A stretch of 64,000 nucleotides of DNA, from NCBI RefSeq assembly GCF_001894885.1, contig NZ_BCXB01000002.1, forward strand, positions 1 through 64,000, in the 5' to 3' direction. The position numbers were made by a program, and so were the translations under genes. This document shows positions 54,207 through 62,859 of the stretch, in pieces. The notes under the pieces are model-generated. The model saw only the letters and a list, made by a program, of their open reading frames with translations. It was not told where the DNA came from and did no database searches. Position 1 is the first letter of the stretch, and every line of letters begins with the position of its first letter. This DNA is from Rhodococcus marinonascens NBRC 14363. Lineage in GTDB: Bacteria > Actinomycetota > Actinomycetes > Mycobacteriales > Mycobacteriaceae.

Positions 54207-54950
54207 CTAGCGGTCGACCACGGTGGTTTCGAAGTAATAACGTGAGGCCCGGTAGCAGTGGTTGCCGAACTCGACAGAGCAACCTGAATCATCAAATGCC
54301 GTGCGGCTCATCGTCAAAAGGGCAGTTCCGACTTTTTCGTCGAGTAATCTGGCTTCTTCGCGCGTTGCGGCGCGAGCACCGATTCGCTGCCGCGCGACTC
54401 GGATGTGGACGCCGCGGGTTCGCAGGGTCTGATAGAGACCCTGAGTCTCCAACTCTTCCGGCTCGGGAGCGATGCCCACAGGAACGTAGTTGGTCATGAC
54501 GGCCAGCGGTTCGCCGTTGGTGCAGCGCAGACGCCTGATGGTCGCCACTTCGGCGTCACCCTCGAGATTCAGTTCCGACGCGACCTCCGCACCGGGAACG
54601 CCCACCGTGTACTTGAGCAGTTTGGTGGTCGGGGTCTGGCCGGCTCGAACGAGGTCCTCGAACAAGCTCGTGAGTTCGACCGGACGATGCACCGGACTCT
54701 GAACGACCTGCGTGCCGACACCACGCTTGCGGACAAGCAGCCCCTTGTCGACCAGTTCCTGGATGGCGCGGCGAGTGGTCGGACGCGACAGGTTGACGCG
54801 TTTAGCAAGCGCAAGTTCGTTCTCGAAGCGGTCACCTGGAGCGAGTTCGCCGCCGAGAATCGCGCCCTCGATCGCCTGGGCCAACTGAAAATACAGTGGC
54901 ACCGGGCTCGACCGGTCCAACTCGACGGCGAGTGCTGCTACCACAGTCAA
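54207..54950 (-). CDS. GntR-family (HutC/UTRA) regulator
   Basis: A 247-aa regulator: N-terminal winged HTH (residues about 15-80, GDRFENELALAKRVNLSRPTTRRAI in pieces) and a C-terminal UTRA effector domain. It is divergent from iolC; the gap holds a 25-bp palindrome that also occurs before the ABC importer. It is therefore the best candidate for the regulator of iolC-iolD and of the importer, with an inositol intermediate as inferred effector. Confidence 0.9.
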   Translation of the reverse strand: MTVVAALAVELDRSSPVPLYFQLAQAIEGAILGGELAPGDRFENELALAKRVNLSRPTTRRAIQELVDKGLLVRKRGVGTQVVQSPVHRPVELTSLFEDLVRAGQTPTTKLLKYTVGVPGAEVASELNLEGDAEVATIRRLRCTNGEPLAVMTNYVPVGIAPEPEELETQGLYQTLRTRGVHIRVARQRIGARAATREEARLLDEKVGTALLTMSRTAFDDSGCSVEFGNHCYRASRYYFETTVVDR

Positions 54951-55039
54951 CTCCGATCTCCGACCCGGGAAAGGTCCGACTGACTCTACTTTTCGCAGCA
55001 GTGTATGCGAAGACTAACATTCACTTGACCATAGGTCGT

Positions 55040-55064
55040 AATGTCAGGACAAATTATTGACATT
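55040..55064. promoter_or_regulatory. Candidate GntR operator, gntR/iolC gap
   Basis: AATGTCA (55040-55046) - 11 nt - TGACATT (55058-55064). Nearly the same 25 bases, inverted, lie at 52268. The position between the divergent regulator and iolC fits autoregulation plus control of the catabolic operon. Confidence 0.75.
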
Positions 55065-55155
55065 TGCTGTGTCGCGGCGCACAGTTTCTTGGAGTGACCC
55101 GCGGATACCTCAAAGGCCCCGCGCGTACCTCAGGGCCACACGGGGGCCACCCACA

Positions 55156-56166
55156 ATGAACTCTCGGGAGCCTGACTTGACAAGCACCAACACTCACCGG
55201 AACGGGCGGGGACTCGACGTGCTCGCGATCGGCCGGTCCGGAGTGGATCTTTACCCACTTCAGACCGGCGTCGGGCTAGCGGACGTCGAAACGTTCGGCA
55301 GGTTCCTCGGCGGCAGCGCCGCCAACGTCGCCGTGGCCGCCGCACGTCTCGGACTGTCGAGCGCGCTCATCTCCGGCGTCGGCAACGATCCCTTCGGTAA
55401 GTTCGTCAAGCGCGCGCTCACCGATCTGGGCGTCGACAACCGATTTGTAGTTACCAATTCCGAGTACCCCACGCCGGTGACGTTCTGCGAAATCTTTCCC
55501 CCGGACGACTTTCCGCTGTACTTTTATCGCAAACCCCACGCGCCAGACATGCAGGTCACTCCCCAGAACATTGACCTCGACGCGGTTCGCGCCGCCTCCC
55601 TGTACTGGTCGACGGTGACAGGTCTGTCCGAAGAGCCCAGTCGCAGTGCACACTTCGCTGCCTGGGAGGCCAGGGACCGCCGACCGCTGACCGTACTCGA
55701 TCTGGACTACCGACCGATATTCTGGTCCACGCCGGAGGACGCGACCACACAGGTCCGTCGCGCCCTCGCGCACGCGACGGTAGCTGTGGGCAACCGCGAG
55801 GAGTGTGAGATCGCAGTCGGTGAGACCAATCCCCACAAGGCAGCCGACGCCCTGCTGGACCTCGGTATCGAACTCGCCATCGTCAAGCTGGGCCCCCGAG
55901 GTGTGCTCGGCAAGACGAGGAAGCAGTCGATCACCGTTCCTCCCAATGCCGTCGACGTGGTCAACGGCTTGGGTGCAGGCGACAGTTTCGGTGGGTCTCT
56001 GTGCCACGGACTGCTGGCCGGCTGGCCACTCGAGAAGGTCCTGCGGTACGCCAATGCCGCAGGCGCGATCGTCGCCTCGCGTCTCGAGTGCTCCAGCGCG
56101 ATGCCGACCGCCGAAGAAGTTCACGATCTGGCCGAGGCCACCGCCACCGAGGCCGCCAATGTCTGA
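55156..56166 (+). CDS. iolC: 5-dehydro-2-deoxygluconokinase
   Basis: A 336-aa PfkB-family kinase. FGRFLGGSAANVAVAAARLG near the N-terminus and NGLGAGDSFGGSLCHGL (catalytic Asp) near the C-terminus are complete. It phosphorylates 2-deoxy-5-keto-gluconate, step five of inositol breakdown. ATG 55156 is taken; a TTG at 55176 preceded by GGGAG is a possible alternative. The stop overlaps the next ATG. Confidence 0.92.
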   Translation: MNSREPDLTSTNTHRNGRGLDVLAIGRSGVDLYPLQTGVGLADVETFGRFLGGSAANVAVAAARLGLSSALISGVGNDPFGKFVKRALTDLGVDNRFVVTNSEYPTPVTFCEIFPPDDFPLYFYRKPHAPDMQVTPQNIDLDAVRAASLYWSTVTGLSEEPSRSAHFAAWEARDRRPLTVLDLDYRPIFWSTPEDATTQVRRALAHATVAVGNREECEIAVGETNPHKAADALLDLGIELAIVKLGPRGVLGKTRKQSITVPPNAVDVVNGLGAGDSFGGSLCHGLLAGWPLEKVLRYANAAGAIVASRLECSSAMPTAEEVHDLAEATATEAANV

Positions 56167-57058
56167 CTGGCTCCGAATCCGCCCCCTCGCCACAACATAC
56201 GCCGAGGTCACCGAGATCCGCGCACACAAACCGCAGGTCATCCGACATGCCTGGGCGGCGAGGACCCCTCGCGCCACCCTGCGGGGAAACGGTCGCCTGA
56301 TGATTGTCGCAGCCGACCACCCCGCGCGGGGCGCTCTGTCCGTCGGTGGCAAGCCCACAGCCATGAACAGTCGCACCGATCTGTTGGATCGCCTGCGGAC
56401 AGCCCTCGACAATCCCGGCGTGGACGGAGTCCTCGGCACCGCAGACATCCTCGACGACCTTCTCCTCCTCGGCGCACTCGATGACAAGGTAGTGATCTCG
56501 TCGATGAATCGCGGAGGATTGGTCGGCGCCAGTTTCGAATTCGACGACGCGATGACGGGCTACACGGCCGAGGGGACCAGCAAGTTCGGCATGAACGGCG
56601 GCAAAATGCTGCTACGTATCGCGCTCCACGATCCCGGCACCCTCCCCACCATGACTGCGTGCGCACGGGCAGTGGACGAACTGGCCGCTGCCGGTCTGAT
56701 CGCCATGCTCGAGCCTTTCCTCTCGAGCCGCGTGAACGGCAAGGTGGTCAACGACCTCAGCCCTGACGCCGTCATCAAGTCTATCCACATCTCGCAGGGC
56801 CTCGGCTCGACCTCCGCATACACATGGATGAAGCTTCCCGTGGTCGACGAGATGGAGCGCGTCATGGACGCCACCACCCTGCCCACCCTCCTCCTCGGCG
56901 GCGATCCACAAACAGCGCCTGAGGAGACGTACGCGAAGTGGGATCACGCCCTTCGACTGCCCTCCGTACGTGGCTTGATCGTGGGCCGCGCATTGCTCTA
57001 CCCGCCGAACGACGATGTGGCTACCGCAGTCGATACCGCGGTCAAGCTCGTCCACTAG
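56159..57058 (+). CDS. Cgl0159-like aldolase of inositol catabolism (IolJ role)
   Basis: A 299-aa (beta/alpha)8 protein of the DeoC/LacD aldolase superfamily, Cgl0159 type. ATG 56159 lies inside the iolC end (8-bp overlap). RLMIVAADHPARGAL, MNRGGLVGASFEFDD and LLLGGDP are visible. Between iolC and iolB it would take the IolJ place, cleaving phosphorylated 2-deoxy-5-keto-gluconate to dihydroxyacetone phosphate and malonate semialdehyde; this is inferred from position. Confidence 0.82.
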   Translation: MSDWLRIRPLATTYAEVTEIRAHKPQVIRHAWAARTPRATLRGNGRLMIVAADHPARGALSVGGKPTAMNSRTDLLDRLRTALDNPGVDGVLGTADILDDLLLLGALDDKVVISSMNRGGLVGASFEFDDAMTGYTAEGTSKFGMNGGKMLLRIALHDPGTLPTMTACARAVDELAAAGLIAMLEPFLSSRVNGKVVNDLSPDAVIKSIHISQGLGSTSAYTWMKLPVVDEMERVMDATTLPTLLLGGDPQTAPEETYAKWDHALRLPSVRGLIVGRALLYPPNDDVATAVDTAVKLVH

Positions 57059-57076
57059 ACCCGAGTCAGGAGCGAG

Positions 57077-57949
57077 ATGCTCAGCAAGTACTACGTCCCC
57101 GCCAAATCATCCGCAGACGGGCATTTCACCACCGTGGTGACGCCCGAATCTGCCGGATGGAGCGAGTCGAGCCTGTGGACACTCGAACTCGCGCCGGGCG
57201 CGATCGCGGAGCTGGAGTCCGGCGGGAACGAGATCATCGTGCTTCCGCTGTCCGGTTCGGCGCTCGTCTCTTCGGGCGGCACCGAGTTTTCCCTGACGGG
57301 CCGCCTCTCCGTGTTCGACGGACCGAGCGACTTCGCCTACATAGGACGAGATTCCAGCTACGACGTCACGAGTGTCGGAGGCGGAAGGTTCGCACTCTGC
57401 GGAGCCCGTGCCGGCGCGAAGCTGCCCAACAGATACGGTCCGGCAGCCGATGTTCCGGTCGAACTCCGGGGCGCCGGTAGCTGCAGCCGTCAGGTCCACA
57501 ACTTCGCGACCGCCGAAACCTTCACCGCCGATTCCATCATCGCCTGCGAGGTCATCACCCCCGGCGGAAACTGGTCGTCGTACCCGAGCCACAAACATGA
57601 CGAGAACAGCGATATCGAGTCCGCACTCGAAGAAATCTACTATTTCGAGATCGGCCGAAGTCCCACCGGAACTGACGGATTCGGCTACCACCGGGTGTAC
57701 GGAACCCAGGAGCGCCCCATCGAGGTACTCGAGGAGGTCCGATCCGGCGACGTAGTCCTCGTTCCACACGGCTACCACGGCCCGTCCATCGCGGCGCCTG
57801 GTCATCACATGTACTACCTGAACGTCATGGCCGGTCCGGGTGAGATCCGGGCATGGAACATCTGCGACGACCCGGCACACACCTGGCTCCGAGGTAGCTG
57901 GGATCACCAGGACATCGACCCCCGACTGCCACTGCGTTCCCACAACTGA
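57077..57949 (+). CDS. iolB: 5-deoxy-glucuronate isomerase
   Basis: A 290-aa bicupin enzyme that converts 5-deoxy-glucuronate to 2-deoxy-5-keto-gluconate. The cupin metal motif SSYPSHKHDENS and EEIYYFEIGR, then VPHGYHGPSIAAPGHHMYYLNVMAG are diagnostic. The gene has GGAGCGAG upstream. Its last codons lie within the first unit of a tandem 18-bp repeat. Confidence 0.94.
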   Translation: MLSKYYVPAKSSADGHFTTVVTPESAGWSESSLWTLELAPGAIAELESGGNEIIVLPLSGSALVSSGGTEFSLTGRLSVFDGPSDFAYIGRDSSYDVTSVGGGRFALCGARAGAKLPNRYGPAADVPVELRGAGSCSRQVHNFATAETFTADSIIACEVITPGGNWSSYPSHKHDENSDIESALEEIYYFEIGRSPTGTDGFGYHRVYGTQERPIEVLEEVRSGDVVLVPHGYHGPSIAAPGHHMYYLNVMAGPGEIRAWNICDDPAHTWLRGSWDHQDIDPRLPLRSHN

Positions 57950-58000
57950 CTGCGGTCCCACAACTGACTGCGTTCCCACAACTGACCGGTCCCACAACTA
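57931..58000 (+). repeat. 18-bp tandem repeat spanning the iolB stop
   Basis: Three units of ACTGCG(T/G)TCCCACAACTG at 57931-57948, 57949-57966 and 57967-57984, then a shortened unit ACCGGTCCCACAACTA to 58000. The first unit encodes the last residues and stop of IolB. The array fills the iolB-iolD gap up to the iolD ribosome site. Probably slippage-generated. Confidence 0.9.
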
Positions 58001-58012
58001 ACGGAGGTAGAC

Positions 58013-59968
58013 GTGGCCCCCACCGACAACGCAATCGGCAATCGCACTCCGTGCGACGAACCGACCGTGCACCTCACCGTGTCTCAGGCCGTTATCCGAT
58101 TCCTTGCGAATCAGTACACCGAACGAGACGGTCGGCGCACCAAACTGTTTGCCGGCTGTTTCGGAATCTTCGGCCACGGCAACGTCGCCGGCCTGGGGCA
58201 AGCCCTCCTGCAGGCCGAAATCCAGGACCTCGACGCCGGTCGTGAACCCACACTCCCCTACGTACTGGGCCGCAACGAGCAAGCCATGGTTCATTCCGCC
58301 GTCGCGCACGCCCGCATGAAGGACCGCCTGCAGACGTGGGCCGTCACCTCCAGTGTCGGCCCCGGCGCCACCAACATGATCACCGCCGCAGCACTGGCCA
58401 CCATCAACCGGTTACCCGTACTCCTGCTTCCCGCAGACACCTTCGCCACACGTGCCAGCGCTCCGGTACTTCAGGAGTTGGAGTTGCCGTCGAGCGGCGA
58501 CGTCACCGTCAACGATGCATTCAAGCCGGTATCACGGTACTTCGATCGCGTCTGGCGACCGGAGCAGTTACCAAGCGCTCTGCTGGGCGGTATGCGGGTG
58601 CTGACCGATCCCGTCGAGACCGGTGCGGTCACCATCGCCATTCCGCAGGACGTGCAGGCCGAGGCTTTCGACTGGCCTGAGTCAGTCTTCGCCGAGCGGA
58701 TCTGGCACGTCGCACGCCCACTTCCCGAGCGATCGGTGATCGAGCGCGCTGCTGCGATCATTCGCTCCGCACGCAAGCCACTGATCGTCGCCGGTGGCGG
58801 TGTGATCTACAGTCAGGCCACCGAATCTCTGGCAGCATTCTGCACGCAGACCGGCATCCCCGCCGGGCAGAGTCAGGCCGGCAAGGGATCGCTGGTCCAT
58901 GACCACCCACAGTCCGTGGGCGCCATCGGGTCCACCGGGACCACGGCGGCCAATGCCCTCGCCACCGATGCCGACGTCGTCATCGGTATAGGCACGCGGT
59001 ACAGCGACTTCACCACCGCATCCCGGACGGCGTTCACCAATCCTGATGTCCGTTTCGTCAACATCAACGTCGCGTCCCTCGACTCCGTGAAACAGGGTGG
59101 CATGAGCGTGGTCGCCGATGCACGTGAGGCTCTCGACGCGCTGACACACGCTCTGAGGGGCTACAAGGTCGACGAAGACTACGCAGCCAGGATCGGCGAA
59201 CTCGCGCGGGACTGGGATTCGACCGTCGAATCCGCCTACAGGCCGACCACCTCCGCGTCCGACGGATCACTCGATCAGAGTCAAGTGATCGGCTTGGTCA
59301 ACACGCTCTCCGATCCCCGCGACGTTGTGGTGTGCGCTGCCGGGTCTATGCCCGGTGACCTCCACAAGCTGTGGCGCACAAGAGACCCCAAGGGCTACCA
59401 CGTCGAGTACGGGTACTCCTGCATGGGCTACGAAGTCGCCGGTGGACTCGGTGTCCGGATCGCCTGCCCCGACCGCGACGTGTTCGTCATGGTCGGCGAC
59501 GGTTCGTATCTGATGATGGCCACCGAACTCGCGACCGCCGTTCAGGAGCGCCTCAAGATCATCGTGATCCTCGTTGACAACCGCGGTTTCGCCTCCATCG
59601 GTTCGCTGTCCGAGTCGCTCGGTTCCCAGCGCTTCGGCACCCGGTACCGATACCGTTCGGACGACGGCCGCCTCGACGGCGGGGCTCTCCCCGTCGACCT
59701 CGCCGCCAACGCCGCGAGTCTCGGCGTCGCCGTCATCCGAGCGAATACCGCATCGGAGTTCGCCGACGCCGTCAAGGTGGCCAAGGCGAGCGAGACCAGC
59801 ACCGTGATCCACGTCGAAACCGATCCGTTGATTGGCGGACCCGACAGTAAATCTTGGTGGGATGTACCGGTATCGGCCACCTCAGAACTCGATTCAACCA
59901 AGAAGGCGCGCGCCACCTACGAATCCTGGAAGAAGATCCAGCGGCCCTACCTGCGACCCGCCGAATAG
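58013..59968 (+). CDS. iolD: 3D-(3,5/4)-trihydroxycyclohexane-1,2-dione hydrolase
   Basis: A 651-aa ThDP-dependent enzyme that opens the ring of THcHDO to 5-deoxy-glucuronate. The N-terminal ThDP Glu region, GGGVIYSQATESLAAF in the middle domain, and VMVGDGSYLMMATELATA with the GDG...N motif are present. GTG 58013 has GGAGG at 58003-58007. It closes the iolC-aldolase-iolB-iolD operon. Confidence 0.95.
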   Translation: MAPTDNAIGNRTPCDEPTVHLTVSQAVIRFLANQYTERDGRRTKLFAGCFGIFGHGNVAGLGQALLQAEIQDLDAGREPTLPYVLGRNEQAMVHSAVAHARMKDRLQTWAVTSSVGPGATNMITAAALATINRLPVLLLPADTFATRASAPVLQELELPSSGDVTVNDAFKPVSRYFDRVWRPEQLPSALLGGMRVLTDPVETGAVTIAIPQDVQAEAFDWPESVFAERIWHVARPLPERSVIERAAAIIRSARKPLIVAGGGVIYSQATESLAAFCTQTGIPAGQSQAGKGSLVHDHPQSVGAIGSTGTTAANALATDADVVIGIGTRYSDFTTASRTAFTNPDVRFVNINVASLDSVKQGGMSVVADAREALDALTHALRGYKVDEDYAARIGELARDWDSTVESAYRPTTSASDGSLDQSQVIGLVNTLSDPRDVVVCAAGSMPGDLHKLWRTRDPKGYHVEYGYSCMGYEVAGGLGVRIACPDRDVFVMVGDGSYLMMATELATAVQERLKIIVILVDNRGFASIGSLSESLGSQRFGTRYRYRSDDGRLDGGALPVDLAANAASLGVAVIRANTASEFADAVKVAKASETSTVIHVETDPLIGGPDSKSWWDVPVSATSELDSTKKARATYESWKKIQRPYLRPAE

Positions 59969-60231
59969 CCGCCCTCAACACACTCTTCGGACGAATCCGA
60001 CACGAGCACGATTCGCGACGGATCCAGCAGGCGGCGACTCCTGCAACTATCGACGGCCCCGGATCCTGGGACGGCCACGCTGCCCGCATGAGACAGCCCT
60101 GGACCACACCACCGGTCTCGGAGCACAATATCCAACAGCACAGAGCAGTGCGTACACCGAATTTCCCCACCCTACGGGTTCCATCCAGGTCCGTCCGGCT
60201 GGTCGGCGACGCATCTTCCACGGAAGGGCGG

Positions 60232-61695
60232 ATGGGCATTGTGAAGAATCAGCGACTGGCCCTGTTGGCGGTATGCCTGGGCTTCTTCGTCATCTTGTTG
60301 GACTCGACCATTGTTGCAGTGGCGAACCCCTCGATCATGGCGAGCCTCGACACCGATGTCGGAAGCGTGGTGTGGGTGACCAGCGCCTATCTGCTGGCGT
60401 TCGCTGTGCCGTTGCTCGTCACGGGACGCTTGGGTGACCGATTCGGACCGAAGAACATCTACCTCATCGGTCTCGTGGTGTTCACCCTCGCATCATTGTG
60501 GGCCGGGCTCTCTGGCAGCATCGACATGCTCATTCTGGCGCGGGTGGTTCAGGGTTTCGGTGCCGCGATGATGGCTCCGCAGACGATGGCCGTCATCACC
60601 CGGATTTTTCCGCCTGACAAACGGGGCGTTGCGATGGGCTGGTGGGGGGCTGTTGCGGGCGTTGCGATGGCAACCGGCCCGGTTGCCGGTGGTGTATTGG
60701 AAGACGGCCTCGGATGGCAATGGATCTTTTTCGTCAACGTCCCTATCGGGATCACCACGATCGTTCTTGCCATCTTGTTCATCCCTACATTCGAGACGCA
60801 TCTGCGCCGGTTTGACCTCTTGGGAGTGCTACTCAGCGCCGTAGGCATGTTCCTCTTCATCTTCGGACTGCAAGAGGGTCACACCTACGACTGGTCCGTC
60901 GGAGTGTGGCTGACAATTGCTGCAGGTCTGATCACGATGGGACTTTTCGTGCGGCACCAAGCCTCAACCAGCAACGATCCTGTTGTACCGCTTGGTCTGT
61001 TCCGGGACAGATACTTCACTGTGTCCAACATCGCCATCGCAGCGCTCGGATGGGCGATCACCTCGATGATGGTGCCGTTGATGTTCTACGCCCAGTTCGT
61101 CGGAGGACTGTCGCCTACGAGATCCGCTCTGCCGCTGCTGCCGTTGGGGATTCTGACCGCTGTTCTTGCGCTGATCGTCGGCAGGTATCTTGACCGTCTG
61201 CAACCACGCACCCTTGCCGGACCTGGCTTGTTATTGGTGGCGCTCGGGTTGGGTTGGCTCGCCCTGGCCATGAAGCCGGACGCGTCCGTTTGGGCGCTGA
61301 CCATACCGATGGTGGTAGTGGGCATGGGTAACGGCTTGGCATGGCCGGCGATCGCGAGCAGCGCGACCAGAAACTTGCCGCAGCATCAGGCGGGTGCCGG
61401 GTCAGGGGTGTACAACACCACTCGGCAGGTCGGAGGGGTGATTGGTGTCGCGGGTATCGGCGCTTTGATGACGCTGCGGCTTACGGCGAATGGCGTCCCT
61501 GAGCGGGCCGTCTCCGAAGTGGGCGCAGTACCGCCGGACCTCAGGGAAGGGTTCGCCGTGGCGATGGCGCAGAGCATGCTGCTACCAGCGGCGGTTGCCC
61601 TCGTTGGGTTCGTCGCCGTGTTGCGCTATTCACGCCCGGTTGGCGTGAGTCATCAAGCGCCGGCAGTCGCCGAGCCGAACGAGGTCGAGGCATAA
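60232..61695 (+). CDS. MFS transporter, DHA2 (EmrB/QacA-like) family
   Basis: A 487-aa protein with about 14 predicted TM helices. FFVILLDSTIVAVANPSI (DHA2 motif D1), GRLGDRFGPKN (motif A) and the APQTMAVITRIFPPDKRG region identify the DHA2 drug/proton antiporter group. ATG 60232 is preceded by GGAAGGG; upstream frame to 59854 overlaps iolD and is not used. Probably an exporter of unknown substrate, although its place after iolD would also allow a role with inositol. Confidence 0.88.
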   Translation: MGIVKNQRLALLAVCLGFFVILLDSTIVAVANPSIMASLDTDVGSVVWVTSAYLLAFAVPLLVTGRLGDRFGPKNIYLIGLVVFTLASLWAGLSGSIDMLILARVVQGFGAAMMAPQTMAVITRIFPPDKRGVAMGWWGAVAGVAMATGPVAGGVLEDGLGWQWIFFVNVPIGITTIVLAILFIPTFETHLRRFDLLGVLLSAVGMFLFIFGLQEGHTYDWSVGVWLTIAAGLITMGLFVRHQASTSNDPVVPLGLFRDRYFTVSNIAIAALGWAITSMMVPLMFYAQFVGGLSPTRSALPLLPLGILTAVLALIVGRYLDRLQPRTLAGPGLLLVALGLGWLALAMKPDASVWALTIPMVVVGMGNGLAWPAIASSATRNLPQHQAGAGSGVYNTTRQVGGVIGVAGIGALMTLRLTANGVPERAVSEVGAVPPDLREGFAVAMAQSMLLPAAVALVGFVAVLRYSRPVGVSHQAPAVAEPNEVEA

Positions 61696-61897
61696 TTCGC
61701 CAGGTCGCGGTGACCAGCAGCAATAACCCGCCGTACACCGCCTCGGCGTAGTCCGGCCCGAGACCATTGACCAGGCTCGATCCGTAGCGTCATCGCCACG
61801 GGCAGGGTATCGGTGACATCCTGTTGTTGAGGCGTCGAGTGCTTCGCTTCAACGGCGCCCGCGACAATCTGACACAAACACTGAAGTTTGGACGGTC

Positions 61898-62758
61898 ATG
61901 ACGATCAGCGATCAGACTCCCGACCTGGGAAAGCTCGGAGCGTTCGAGCTCGACGATGCCTTTTCACCAGAGATGGCCCGCGAATGTGAACAACTCGGCT
62001 ACGGCACGCTCTGGCTCAGTGGCTCGCCGCCCTCGGACTTGAAATCCTCCGAAGCACTCCTCGACGCCACCGAACGAATAACAGTCGCTACCGGCATTAC
62101 CAACATCTGCAACGCACCGGCGGCTGAAGTCGCCGAGTCGTTTCACAGACTCGAGGCTCGTTTTCCGGGAAGATTTTTGCTCGGTCTCGGCGTCGGTCAT
62201 CCGGAGGACTTCGGTCAGAAATACTCTAGCCCCTTCGAAGCGATGACCCGGTATCTGAACGAACTCGACGCCGCCGGGGTTCCTGCTTCACGTCGCATGC
62301 TGGCAGCGCTCGGGCCGCGAATGCTCAAGCTTGCCGCACAACGATCCTGCGGTGCACATCCGGCCTTCAGCACTGCCCAGCACACCAGAGAAGCCCGCAC
62401 CATCATCGGCCCAGATTCGATTCTGGCCCCCGAACACAAAGTTCTGTTGGACACCGACCCCGAGACCGCCCGACAACTCGGGCGCCAAGCGAGCGAAATG
62501 TATCTCCAGCTTCGCAACTACCGGACCAATCTGATACGCCTCGGCTTTTCCTCTGAGGAACTCGACCGCGGCGGCAGTGACCGGTTGATCGACGCTCTCG
62601 TCGTATACGGCAGTACCGACTCCATCGTCGCGCGTCTCGAAGAACACTTCACAGCCGGAGCAGATCACCTCACGATTCAGCCGGTATCAGCAGACCGAAA
62701 CCCTATGCCGACGTTCCGGCTGGTCGCCAACGCCCTCGGCGTCAACGCACGTTCGTAG
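61898..62758 (+). CDS. LLM-class F420-dependent oxidoreductase
   Basis: A 286-aa luciferase-like monooxygenase-fold protein. LGYGTLWLSGSPPSD and LGLGVGHPEDFGQKY are typical of the TIGR03620-like F420-dependent group of actinobacteria. Substrate unknown. About 200 bases separate it from the MFS gene; that gap shows no gene. Confidence 0.85.
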   Translation: MTISDQTPDLGKLGAFELDDAFSPEMARECEQLGYGTLWLSGSPPSDLKSSEALLDATERITVATGITNICNAPAAEVAESFHRLEARFPGRFLLGLGVGHPEDFGQKYSSPFEAMTRYLNELDAAGVPASRRMLAALGPRMLKLAAQRSCGAHPAFSTAQHTREARTIIGPDSILAPEHKVLLDTDPETARQLGRQASEMYLQLRNYRTNLIRLGFSSEELDRGGSDRLIDALVVYGSTDSIVARLEEHFTAGADHLTIQPVSADRNPMPTFRLVANALGVNARS

Positions 62759-62859
62759 CCTCGGCGCGCTCGGCTCATTCACGCGGGTACTGATAAATTC
62801 TGCGTAACAGCAGCGCGCCGGTTCGGGACCCTCGACGACGGTCGCCTAACCTCCTATCG

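Noticed and set aside
57931-58000. CRISPR array
   Set aside because: Units are adjacent with no spacers and only 18 bp long; it is a simple tandem repeat.
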